From contig JACQZN010000056.1 of the NCBI GenBank assembly GCA_016213845.1, forward strand, positions 19,185-83,184: a DNA stretch of 64,000 nt, read 5' to 3'. The notes beneath the pieces are model-generated. The model saw only the letters and a program-made list of their open reading frames with translations. It made no database searches and was not told where the DNA came from. Both the position numbers and the translations under genes were made by a program. Of the stretch, positions 17,466 to 25,250 are shown in pieces. Numbering within the stretch: the stretch's first letter is position 1; each line of letters starts with the position of its first letter. Source of the DNA: Candidatus Wallbacteria bacterium. GTDB taxonomy: Bacteria > Muiribacteriota > UBA6191 > JACPRK01.

Positions 17466-19970
17466 ATGTCCTACGACGAGAACCGGATCTTTCACACGCC
17501 CCCTCTGACGCGTATCGAGCGCCGCGGCATCGCGCTGGCCATCGACGGCGACACCCCCAACTGGATCGCAACCGACGTGCGCGGGTCGCGGCTGCTGACC
17601 TTGCTCGACGGCAAGCGCCCGTTCGGCGAGGTCGTGCGCGAGTATGCCGCGCGCGAGGGCGTCGAGCTCTCCCGCGCCTGGGTCCACGCCTCCTGGTTCG
17701 TGCGGGCCCTGGAGCGCCAGGGGCTTGCCGCGCCCCACGCCTTTTCGCCGGCCCCCTACTCCGGACGGGCGTCGACTCTCGCCCTGGAGCGGCTCTCCGA
17801 GCTCTGGCTCCACACGAACAACAGCTGCAACTTGCAGTGCACGCACTGCCTGGTCAGCTCCGGCCCCGGCGGCGACAACGGGCTCCCGGGCGAGAAGCTC
17901 CGGGACCTCATCACCCAGGCCCACCGCCTGGGCACCCGCCGCTTCTACTTCACGGGCGGAGAGCCGTTCGCCCGCAAGGACATCTTCGAGCTGATCGCGC
18001 TCGTCACCGAGGAGCTCGCCAGCGAGCTGATTGTCCTGACCAATGCGACCCTGTTCCAGGACGAGCGTCGCGCCAATCTCGCCAGCGTCGACCGGCAGCG
18101 GCTGCGCCTGCAGGTCAGCCTCGACGGCGCGTCGGCCGCAGTCAACGACCGGCTCCGGGGCGAGGGCAGCTTCGAGACCATCTGCGCCGGCCTCCGCACG
18201 GCCGCGGGGCTGGGCTTCCCCGTCACGGTCACGTCGGTGGTGACGCGCGACAACCTGTCCGAGCTGCCCGGAATGGTTGCGCTCACCTCGGAGGCAGGCG
18301 TCTCGAACCTGCACCTGATGTGGCTCCACAGGCGCGGGCGGGCGATTGACCGCGGCGCGGGCTTCTTCCCGTCGACAGCGGAGCTGGTGGATTTGACGCG
18401 CCGCGTCAGGACACTCGCGGCCGCGGCAGGAGTGCAGCTCGACAACACCGCCTCGGCCCGTTACCGCGTCAACGGCCGGCCGGGCGCCCGCTACGACCTG
18501 GGGAACCAGGCGTGGGAGAGCCTCTGCATCTACTCCGACGGCCGCGTCTACCCGTCGGCCGCGCTGGCCAACCACCGGCCGCTCTGCTGCGGCGACGCGC
18601 TGGAGCAGCCACTGGAGCGCATCTGGAGGGACGGTCCCATCGCCCGCGAGCTGCGCGAGGCCACCGTGCTCCGCAAGAGCGGCGCGCACGCCGATTTCCT
18701 CAAGTACTTCACGGGCGGCGGCGACGTCGAGCACAGCTACGTCGCCAGCGAGGCCCGCCACGGCAAGGGCAGCTTCCTGGCGGAGGACCCCTACTACGAC
18801 CTGGCGCGCGAGCTGGTCCTGGACGCCATGTTCGAGCTGGCCGCCGAGGGCCGCGCGGCCACCAACATGCGCTCCGGCCACAACGCCCCGCCGCTCTACC
18901 ACGCGATGGGCGCCGGTAGCGTCGTCTGCGGCGCCGACGACGTCGACGTCACTCGCGACTACGAGGTCCGCACCCTCCACTCCAACTGCGTCCTCGGGTT
19001 CGACGTGGAGCGCCCCCACCGCCTCGTGCAGCAGTTCTACGGCGAGGCCGCCCAGGAGCCCAAACCCGGCCTCTGCTGCCCGGAGAGCTTCGCCAAGGAG
19101 GATGTCTCGCACATCCCGGAGGCCGTCCAGGCGCGCGCCTTCGGGTGCGGCTCGCCCGTCTCGCTGGCCGGCGTGCGCGAGGGCGAGACCATCGTCGATC
19201 TCGGAAGCGGCGGCGGCATCGATTGCTTCATCGCGGCGCGCAAGACCGGCCCCGCGGGCACCGTCATCGGCGTCGACATGACAGAAAAGATGCTCCAGGT
19301 CGCCAACGAAAACCTGCCGCTCGTCGCCGCCAACCTGGGCTACACCAACGTGGAGTTCCGCAAGGGGTTCCTCGAGAAGGTGCCCGTGGACAGCCGCTCG
19401 GTCGACCTCGTCACTTCCAACTGCGTCATCAACCTCTCGCCGGACAAGCGCGCGGTGCTCTCTGAGATCTGGCGCATGCTGAAGGACCACGGCCGCCTGG
19501 TCGTGAGCGACATCGTCAGCGAGGGGCCGATCCCCTCGCATCTGAAGGTCAACTCGATGCTCTGGGGCGAGTGCCTGGGCGGCGCGCTAGCGGAGGACGA
19601 GCTCCTCGGCATGCTCGAGGCCGCGGGCTTCCATGGGATTTCGCTCCTCAAGAAGTCCTTCTGGCAGGAGGTGGCCGGCTACCGGTTCCACTCGGTCACC
19701 GTGCGCGGCTACAAGTTCGAGAAGAAGGCGGGTTGCGACTTCGTCGGCCAGTGGGCCATCTACCAGGGCCCCTACAAGGCCGTGTTCGATGAGGAGGGGC
19801 ATCTCTTCCCGCGCGGCGAGGCGGTCGAGGTCTGCACGGACACCTTCGCCCGGATTGCGCAGCCGCCCTACACCGGGGCCTTCACGCTGGTCGGCGACGG
19901 TGCTCCCGCCGGCGCCCAGCCCGCCGCGGGCGGCGAGGCCTGCTGCGCCCCGGGCGGGGCGTGCTGCTGA
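17466..19970 (+). CDS. Fusion of PqqD-like, radical SAM/SPASM and ArsM-type methyltransferase domains
   Basis: The protein has 834 residues. Residues about 20-90 resemble a PqqD-type peptide-binding domain (IATDVRGSRLLTLLDGKRPF). Residues about 105-330 are a radical SAM domain with the cluster motif C121-x3-C125-x2-C128 and GGEPF. Residues about 345-395 look like a short SPASM segment (C353, then a CC pair and a LERIW motif). From about residue 500 a SAM-dependent methyltransferase of the arsenite methyltransferase family follows, with LGSGGGIDC (579-587), SNCVINLSPDK (C653) and GECLGGAL (C703). These match the three cysteines used by ArsM to bind As(III). Extra CC pairs occur at 537-538, and the protein ends in CCAPGGACC (826-834). 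It could alkylate and methylate arsenic, or modify a thiol-bound or peptide substrate. The coupled exporter lies upstream. Domain calls are secure; the substrate is not. Confidence 0.85.
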   Translation: MSYDENRIFHTPPLTRIERRGIALAIDGDTPNWIATDVRGSRLLTLLDGKRPFGEVVREYAAREGVELSRAWVHASWFVRALERQGLAAPHAFSPAPYSGRASTLALERLSELWLHTNNSCNLQCTHCLVSSGPGGDNGLPGEKLRDLITQAHRLGTRRFYFTGGEPFARKDIFELIALVTEELASELIVLTNATLFQDERRANLASVDRQRLRLQVSLDGASAAVNDRLRGEGSFETICAGLRTAAGLGFPVTVTSVVTRDNLSELPGMVALTSEAGVSNLHLMWLHRRGRAIDRGAGFFPSTAELVDLTRRVRTLAAAAGVQLDNTASARYRVNGRPGARYDLGNQAWESLCIYSDGRVYPSAALANHRPLCCGDALEQPLERIWRDGPIARELREATVLRKSGAHADFLKYFTGGGDVEHSYVASEARHGKGSFLAEDPYYDLARELVLDAMFELAAEGRAATNMRSGHNAPPLYHAMGAGSVVCGADDVDVTRDYEVRTLHSNCVLGFDVERPHRLVQQFYGEAAQEPKPGLCCPESFAKEDVSHIPEAVQARAFGCGSPVSLAGVREGETIVDLGSGGGIDCFIAARKTGPAGTVIGVDMTEKMLQVANENLPLVAANLGYTNVEFRKGFLEKVPVDSRSVDLVTSNCVINLSPDKRAVLSEIWRMLKDHGRLVVSDIVSEGPIPSHLKVNSMLWGECLGGALAEDELLGMLEAAGFHGISLLKKSFWQEVAGYRFHSVTVRGYKFEKKAGCDFVGQWAIYQGPYKAVFDEEGHLFPRGEAVEVCTDTFARIAQPPYTGAFTLVGDGAPAGAQPAAGGEACCAPGGACC

Positions 19971-19982
19971 GCCGGACGGGCC

Positions 19983-20009
19983 GCTTCGGGTAGACTTCGC
20001 CGCGAGGCG
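19983..20009 (+). repeat. 27-bp direct repeat, left copy
   Basis: This copy is identical over 27 bases to 21722-21748. It begins 13 bp after the radical SAM fusion stop and contains TAGACT, a -10-like hexamer, at 19991-19996. No gene follows it in the plus direction here. The rest of 20010-20156 holds nothing that I recognise. Confidence 0.9.
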
Positions 20010-20156
20010 CTTGAACCTGCAGCTCACCAGAAGATTCGCGCGCGATACTTGAGACCCGCCATCACCATTCATCCGTGAACCGCGCGAGTGCTCCGATTCG
20101 TCGGCTACTGGGGGATGAAATGGTGACTGCCGATCCGCGGCGCCACCGCCAAGCGC

Positions 20157-21449
20157 TCACCCGGCGCCTCGGCGTGCGGCAGCACGCGCTTGCCTGGGCG
20201 CAGCGGGAGCATTCAGCGCAGCCGAGATTGGAACGGACCAGATACGATCTTCGAGCTGTTCGGCACGACGGCCGGTGTGGAGAACGATGCCGTGCGGAGC
20301 CTCGGCCCGGTACTCGGCCAAGAAGCTTCGAAGTGATCCGAGGTCGGCCCGCCGAATCGATGGGCCCGACTTGACCTCGATGGGCAGGAGCCGGCCGGCA
20401 GTCTCGACGACGAAGTCGACCTCCTCCCCAGAGGAGGTTCGCCAGTAGAGGATCTCGGGCCGGGGAAGAAGCTGCTCTCTCCAGGCAAGCAGCTCGGAGA
20501 GTACGAGATTCTCCAGCAAGGCGCCGCGCAGGTTCATTCTCGCGAGCTCGGCCCCAGTTCGCACGGCGGCCAGAGATGCCGCAAGCCCGGAATCGCAGAA
20601 GAAGAGGCGAGGAGACTTGATGACGCGCTTCGTGCGATTGACGCAGTAGGCAGGTAGCCGGCGAACCAGGTAGGAGGCCTCGAGCAGGTCCAGGTAGCGG
20701 TGAGCCGAGGGCTGCGGAATCCCCGCATCGCGCGCCATGTCGGACTGGTTCACAAGAGCCCCACTTCTGAGAGCGGCCACTCGCATGAGCCTGCGGAACT
20801 CGATCAGGTTCTGGATGTTGGAGAGCGACTGCAGATCGCGCTCCAGATATGTGCGGACATAGCCGTCGAACCACTGCTGGCGCGCTACAATCGTGGGCGC
20901 CAGCACCGCCGGGGGAAACCCTCCCGTCAGCAAGATGTCGTCCAGGTGGGGCAGCGGCTGATGTTCACCCTCGAGGCGAGACGGGTCCTCCAGCAAGGCC
21001 GTCCAGGCTCCGGCGGCACCGCCCCCCTGGCGTTCCCCCAGGGTGAAAGGATGCAGCTCGAGGTAGACGGCCCTGCCGGCCAGGGACTCGGACACGCGCC
21101 GCATCAGCAGCAGGTTGGCCGAACCCGACAGGAGAAACCGCCCCGGCCGTCTGCGATCGTCGACGGCTCGCTTGATGGCCAGAAGCAGGTCAGGACTGCG
21201 CTGGATCTCGTCCAGCGTGACCGGCTGCTTTCCATGAAGCAGCGCATCGGGAGCCGTCTGGGCCCTCTCGAGCACGTCCAGATCGTCCAGGGAGTAGTAC
21301 CGTCGCCCGGGTGGACCAAGCAAATGGCGAATCAACGTGCTCTTGCCCGTCTGGCGAGCCCCTGTCAGTACCACGACGGGAAATGTACTCAGGGCCTCTC
21401 GCACGTTGGCCGTGAAGGCACGAGGAAGTGGCAGACTGGGGTTATTCAC
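20157..21449 (-). CDS. AAA family ATPase with DUF4143-type C-terminal domain
   Basis: About 430 residues. The N-terminal P-loop domain has Walker A GARQTGKST, Walker B VTLDEIQ and a sensor segment FLLSGSANLLL. The C-terminal half has the DUF4143 pattern: a helical region ending in YLVRRLPAY, then GEEVDFVVE and PIEVKSG, which resemble a nuclease-like fold found in archaeal and bacterial ATPases of this family. Such proteins are scattered accessory genes, often mobile, of poorly known function. I prefer the GTG at 21449, since it gives the usual short N terminus; a TTG at 21485 is possible. It is transcribed opposite to its neighbours and lies between two 27-bp repeats, suggesting later insertion. 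Confidence 0.82.
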   Translation of the reverse strand: MNNPSLPLPRAFTANVREALSTFPVVVLTGARQTGKSTLIRHLLGPPGRRYYSLDDLDVLERAQTAPDALLHGKQPVTLDEIQRSPDLLLAIKRAVDDRRRPGRFLLSGSANLLLMRRVSESLAGRAVYLELHPFTLGERQGGGAAGAWTALLEDPSRLEGEHQPLPHLDDILLTGGFPPAVLAPTIVARQQWFDGYVRTYLERDLQSLSNIQNLIEFRRLMRVAALRSGALVNQSDMARDAGIPQPSAHRYLDLLEASYLVRRLPAYCVNRTKRVIKSPRLFFCDSGLAASLAAVRTGAELARMNLRGALLENLVLSELLAWREQLLPRPEILYWRTSSGEEVDFVVETAGRLLPIEVKSGPSIRRADLGSLRSFLAEYRAEAPHGIVLHTGRRAEQLEDRIWSVPISAALNAPAAPRQARAAARRGAG

Positions 21450-21586
21450 ACCGTGAAAGATAATCCTTCCTGACAGGAATAGCAACGACAGAGCGTACGC
21501 GCGCGATGCGTGGGGCTCGCCGCTGCCGGCCGAGCCGCCTTGCCGGCCACCAGCATGGCCTGCCGCCCAGTGATGGCGCTCTCTTC

Positions 21587-21608
21587 GGGACTGGCGGGAC
21601 GCCCGTCC
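21587..21608. repeat. Imperfect palindrome in the gap before the kinase gene
   Basis: GGGACTGGCGGGACGCCCGTCC can fold into a stem of GGAC-T-GGC with GCC-C-GTCC around a five-base loop. It looks like a dispersed intergenic repeat rather than a terminator, as no T-run follows. The 21450-21750 gap otherwise contains a second small GC hairpin near 21690-21706 and the right 27-bp repeat. Confidence 0.4.
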
Positions 21609-21721
21609 TACTGTCTTCGCCTCTTGCTCGGGCCCAAATCCTCGGCCACCCGATCTTCAAGGGCAAGACCCCGGACAGGGATGACTACCGCCCCCGCCGG
21701 GGGCGCTGTGCCCCGCCCTCG

Positions 21722-21748
21722 GCTTCGGGTAGACTTCGCCGCGAGGCG
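21722..21748 (+). repeat. 27-bp direct repeat, right copy, with a -10-like hexamer
   Basis: This copy is identical to 19983-20009. TAGACT at 21730-21735 lies 27 bases before the kinase ATG and could serve as its -10 box, although the -35 region is weak. This copy is therefore probably the functional promoter side of the duplication. Confidence 0.85.
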
Positions 21749-21762
21749 GTGTGGCGCGTCCC

Positions 21763-23868
21763 ATGGAGCTCGAAGGCAAGACGTTCGGCAGATACCGGGT
21801 GATGGAGCTGCTCGGGCAGGGCGGCATGGGGGCCGTCTTCCGGGCGGTGCACGAGGAGCTGGGGCGCGAAGTCGCCCTCAAGGTGCTGCCCGAGGCGCGG
21901 CTGGGGCGCGGGCCGCAGCACCTGAAGCGCTTCATGCGGGAAGCGGCGGTCTGCTCGCGGCTCTCCCACCCCAACATCGTGAAGGTCTACGACTTCGGGG
22001 CCGAAAACGAGGTCTACTTCTACGCGATGGAGCTCCTGCGCGCCACCAGCCTCGAAGACCGGATGGAGAAGGAGCCGCGCTCGAGCGTGCCCTTCACGCT
22101 GAAGGTCGCCCGAGACCTGGCGTCGGCGCTGGCCTACTACCTGCCGCAGGGGATCGTCCACCGCGACCTGAAGCCGTCCAACATCATGCTGGTGGACGGC
22201 GGCGAGCGGGCAGTCGTCACGGACTTCGGTCTGGTGAAGGACCTCGCGGCGTCCCGCGTCACCCGGACGGGCGTGATCGTCGGCACGCCCTACTACGTTG
22301 CCCCTGAGGTCCTGCAGGGAGGCTCCACAACGGCGTCGACGGACCTTTGGCAGGTGGGCGTCATCCTCTACCGGATGCTGACAGGCGAGTACCCGATCGG
22401 AGAGGACGCAAAGGATTCAATGGCCCTCTTCGCTCAGATCGCCAACTGCGAGCCGCGTGAGCTCCGAGAGCTGCGACCCGACGTGCCCCAGGGGCTGGCC
22501 GCCGTGGTGATGAACTGCCTGGCGAAGGACCCGGCTACGCGCTACGCCACAGGCGAAGAGCTGACGGCCGACGTGGAGACCGCCGCCCGGCGGGGCCGGG
22601 TCGCCCGCCGCGCCGGCGTTGCGGCCTCCGACCCGTCGGCCAGCGTGCCCACCCAGCCGATGCCGAGCGGCCGCCAGCCCGCGGCGGCGGCCCCCTCCCC
22701 CCCTGGCTCGGGCGCTCAGGGTGCGGCCGACCCGCCGCCCGCCGGTTCGGGCCGCACGCTCGCGGCGACCCGCGAATCCGTCCCGGGCTCCGCCAGCCGG
22801 CCCGCGGCGCTGCACTCCTCCCGCGTGCCGGCACTCGCAGCCCCAGCGACAGCATCGAGAGCCGCCCTGGTCCTGGCCGCCTGCGCGCTCCTGGCCCTTC
22901 CAGCCGCCTTCGCCCTGCGGCACCGAGCGCCCGACCCGGCGCCACGGGTCGCATCGGAGCCAAACAGTCCGCCAGCTCCACTTGACCGGACGCACACTCT
23001 CCCGCCGGACCCCGTCGGGCCCTTCCTCAAGGCCGTCGCCGATCTCGCCCCCGTCGCCCGCGCCGAGCTGGCCGACGACCTCGTCTTCAAGGCCGCCCCG
23101 CGAGACAGACCGCGCGCAGCCGCAGCGGCCTTTTCAGCCCTGGCGACCTCCCCCGTCGCCCTCCAGCTCGCCGCCAACCCCTCCGTGGCCTGCGCGGCCC
23201 TCGCCACCGGCGTCGCCTGGGACCGCCGCTGCGCTGCCAGCCGCAGGCTCTTCGAGCTCTTGCGCCTCGAGCTCCTCGCCCGCGAGTGGAAGCAACCGTC
23301 CCCCTTCCAGCTCCAGACCCGCCTGGCCCCTGCAATCGCCTTCCACGACGCCATCGTCGCCTCACGCAAGGACCTCACCCGCCCTCAGCTCCTGGCGCTC
23401 TTGCAGCGCCTCTACCCTCCCCCTGCCCGCCTGGAGATCCTCGTCGAGCACCGCGGCCACGAGGACACCTACGCGTTCGACGGCCACCCCTCCACCGTCC
23501 TCGGCGAAGTCGGCAACGTCTTCTTCGCCACCACCGATCGCATCCAGACGGAGTCCCTCTCACGCCCCTTCCAGGTCCCCGCCGGCGGCTACAGGAGCCT
23601 CACCCTTCTCGCCCTGCTGAGCGACCTCAACCCCAGCCACGCGTTCATCGCCGAGCTGACTCCCGCAAACACCAGATCATCCCTCCTGCTCCCCATCCTC
23701 AGGCTCAGCGACTCCCCCCGCGACGCCGGCTGGTTCGCCTCCACCACGCGCCTCGCCCCAGGCGTCCTCCCCCCTGGCCGCTACCAGCTCCGCCTCGCCG
23801 CCCGCGAGCTCTTCCGCCGCTCCGTCCCCCGCCCCAACCTGGCCGCCCTCTGCTTCCTCGTCGAGTGA
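21763..23868 (+). CDS. Transmembrane Ser/Thr protein kinase
   Basis: The protein has about 701 residues. An N-terminal Hanks-type kinase domain (about 8-270) has GQGGMGAV (glycine loop), the ATP-binding Lys in VALKVL, HRDLKPSN (about 132-139), DFG and an APE-like PYYVAPE. A Pro/Ala-rich linker of about 90 residues follows, then a single membrane helix (about 366-385) and an extracytoplasmic domain of about 310 residues that I do not recognise. It is a receptor-like kinase. A GTG at 21751 in the same frame is an alternative start. No phosphatase or substrate is adjacent. It follows a 27-bp repeat shared with 19983. Confidence 0.88.
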   Translation: MELEGKTFGRYRVMELLGQGGMGAVFRAVHEELGREVALKVLPEARLGRGPQHLKRFMREAAVCSRLSHPNIVKVYDFGAENEVYFYAMELLRATSLEDRMEKEPRSSVPFTLKVARDLASALAYYLPQGIVHRDLKPSNIMLVDGGERAVVTDFGLVKDLAASRVTRTGVIVGTPYYVAPEVLQGGSTTASTDLWQVGVILYRMLTGEYPIGEDAKDSMALFAQIANCEPRELRELRPDVPQGLAAVVMNCLAKDPATRYATGEELTADVETAARRGRVARRAGVAASDPSASVPTQPMPSGRQPAAAAPSPPGSGAQGAADPPPAGSGRTLAATRESVPGSASRPAALHSSRVPALAAPATASRAALVLAACALLALPAAFALRHRAPDPAPRVASEPNSPPAPLDRTHTLPPDPVGPFLKAVADLAPVARAELADDLVFKAAPRDRPRAAAAAFSALATSPVALQLAANPSVACAALATGVAWDRRCAASRRLFELLRLELLAREWKQPSPFQLQTRLAPAIAFHDAIVASRKDLTRPQLLALLQRLYPPPARLEILVEHRGHEDTYAFDGHPSTVLGEVGNVFFATTDRIQTESLSRPFQVPAGGYRSLTLLALLSDLNPSHAFIAELTPANTRSSLLLPILRLSDSPRDAGWFASTTRLAPGVLPPGRYQLRLAARELFRRSVPRPNLAALCFLVE

Positions 23869-23882
23869 CGGCCCGCGGCCCT

Positions 23883-24302
23883 CTACTTCTTCCCTCCTGC
23901 CTTTCCCATCCCGAGAACCACCTTCCACTGCTCCGCGCTTACCGGCACCACACTCAGCCGCCCCAGCCGGAAGAGATCCCAGCCCGCCAGCTCCGCGCGT
24001 CCCTTCATCTCGTCCAGCGTCACCGGCCGCCCCAGAGCCTTCTCGGGCTCCAGATCGAACACCGCAAGCTTCGGATCGCAGTGCTTCGGATCGGCGTATG
24101 GATCGCTCGCCACCCGCGCCAACCCGACCACCGCTCGCACGCCGCCCGTGTGGTAGACCAGCGCCCGGTCCCCTTTCCTCACCTTGCGAATGTGGATCAG
24201 CGCCAGGTTGTTCGTCACCCCGTCCCAGACCGTCCGGCCGTCGGAGCAAAGCTCCTCCCACGAGTACACCTCGGGTTCCGTCTTCAAGAGCCAACACGCC
24301 AT
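23883..24302 (-). CDS. EVE domain protein
   Basis: This 139-residue single-domain protein begins WLLKTEPEVYSWEEL, the start pattern of EVE/PUA-like proteins, and continues with WDGVTNNLAL, GDRALVYHTG and AVVGLARV. These are the pocket strands thought to bind modified bases in RNA or DNA. The ATG is preceded by AGGAGGG. It is convergent with the kinase gene (14-bp gap) and divergent from the hydratase operon. No restriction or modification genes are nearby, so a housekeeping role is as likely as a defence role. Confidence 0.9.
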   Translation of the reverse strand: MACWLLKTEPEVYSWEELCSDGRTVWDGVTNNLALIHIRKVRKGDRALVYHTGGVRAVVGLARVASDPYADPKHCDPKLAVFDLEPEKALGRPVTLDEMKGRAELAGWDLFRLGRLSVVPVSAEQWKVVLGMGKAGGKK

Positions 24303-24343
24303 GAATGCCCTCCTGATTTCGTGACCGATGCTACCACAGACCC

Positions 24344-24372
24344 TTGACCCCGAGCCGCTTCCGGTGTAGTCT
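24344..24372 (+). promoter_or_regulatory. Sigma-70-like promoter of the aromatic/acyl-CoA operon
   Basis: TTGACC (24344-24349) and TAGTCT (24367-24372) are separated by exactly 17 bases, matching the housekeeping promoter layout. Translation of the first gene starts 62 bases after the -10 box. This is one of the best promoter candidates in the window. Confidence 0.55.
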
Positions 24373-24434
24373 GGGCGACCTTCGCGGCGGCCGGGCAGAG
24401 ACCGCGCGAGCTACATCATCATGAGAGGTGCTCC

Positions 24435-25232
24435 ATGACTGCATCCGATACGAAGCTGGTCCATTACCGACCCGAAAAGGGCATCGCCGTCATCGAGATG
24501 GACGATCCCCCGGCCAACACCTACACCTACGAGATGATGCGCCAGCTCGACGAGGCCATCCTCCAGGCCCGCATGGACAACGAGGTCCACGTCATCGTCC
24601 TCCGCGGCGCTGGCGACAAGTTCTTCAGCGCCGGCGCCAACATCAAGATGCTCTCCGAGGCCGACCCGGGCTGGAAGTACTACTTCTGCCTCCACGCCAA
24701 CGAGACGCTCTGCCGCCTCGAGCAAACCCCCAAGCTCACCATCGCAGCCCTGAACGGCCACACCGTCGGCGGCGGCCTCGAGATCGCCATGGCCTGTGAC
24801 CTGCGTCTCGCCCGCAAGGACAGCGGTAAGATCGGCCTCCCCGAGGTCAACCTGGGCGTCCTCCCCGGAACCGGCGGCACCCAGCGCCTCGCCCGCATGG
24901 TCGGCAAGTCCCGCGCCATCGAATTGATGGTCACCGGCCGTACCTTCTCCTTCGAGGAGGCCGAGGAGCTGGGCATCGTCAATCAGATCATGGATCGCGA
25001 CTCGTTCTGGGACGAGGTCGTCGCCTACGCCCGCCAGTTCGTCCCGCCCAACAAGGCCGCCAAGGCCGTCGGCCGCATCAAGCGCTCCGTGCAGACGGGC
25101 CTCGAAGTCGGCTTCGCCGAAGGCCTCGCCATCGAGCGCGAGATGCAGCAGCTCCTCTTCCAGAGCGAGGACGCCAAGGAAGGCCTCCACGCCTACGTCG
25201 AGAAGCGGCAGCCCCGCTTCGCGGCCCGCTGA
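24435..25232 (+). CDS. Enoyl-CoA hydratase/isomerase family protein
   Basis: The 265-residue crotonase-fold protein has the oxyanion-hole segment FSAGANIKML and the GGGLE and LPEVNLG motifs. These carry both glutamates used by hydratases, followed by GTGGTQRL. It is the first gene of a compact plus-strand set (24435-29993). Next to a BoxB-like diiron protein, a role in hydrating or opening a ring-derived CoA ester is plausible. It is much shorter than BoxC, so it is not an orthologue of that dihydrolase. General fatty-acid hydratase activity cannot be excluded. Confidence 0.88.
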   Translation: MTASDTKLVHYRPEKGIAVIEMDDPPANTYTYEMMRQLDEAILQARMDNEVHVIVLRGAGDKFFSAGANIKMLSEADPGWKYYFCLHANETLCRLEQTPKLTIAALNGHTVGGGLEIAMACDLRLARKDSGKIGLPEVNLGVLPGTGGTQRLARMVGKSRAIELMVTGRTFSFEEAEELGIVNQIMDRDSFWDEVVAYARQFVPPNKAAKAVGRIKRSVQTGLEVGFAEGLAIEREMQQLLFQSEDAKEGLHAYVEKRQPRFAAR

Positions 25233-25250
25233 CCCCCCGGAGCTCGCCAG

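Noticed and set aside
16704..19541. 945-codon open frame on the minus strand
   Set aside because: It lies fully opposite the permease and radical SAM fusion genes. Its composition is His/Arg/Asp-rich with no family motif. High GC at third positions opens antisense frames.
12782..19970. RiPP precursor peptide within the radical SAM operon
   Set aside because: The gaps between the genes are at most 27 bases and hold no short ORF with a ribosome site. A precursor elsewhere cannot be excluded.
21690..21706. Rho-independent terminator before the kinase gene
   Set aside because: A GC hairpin is present but it is not followed by a T-run and lies just upstream of the kinase promoter region.
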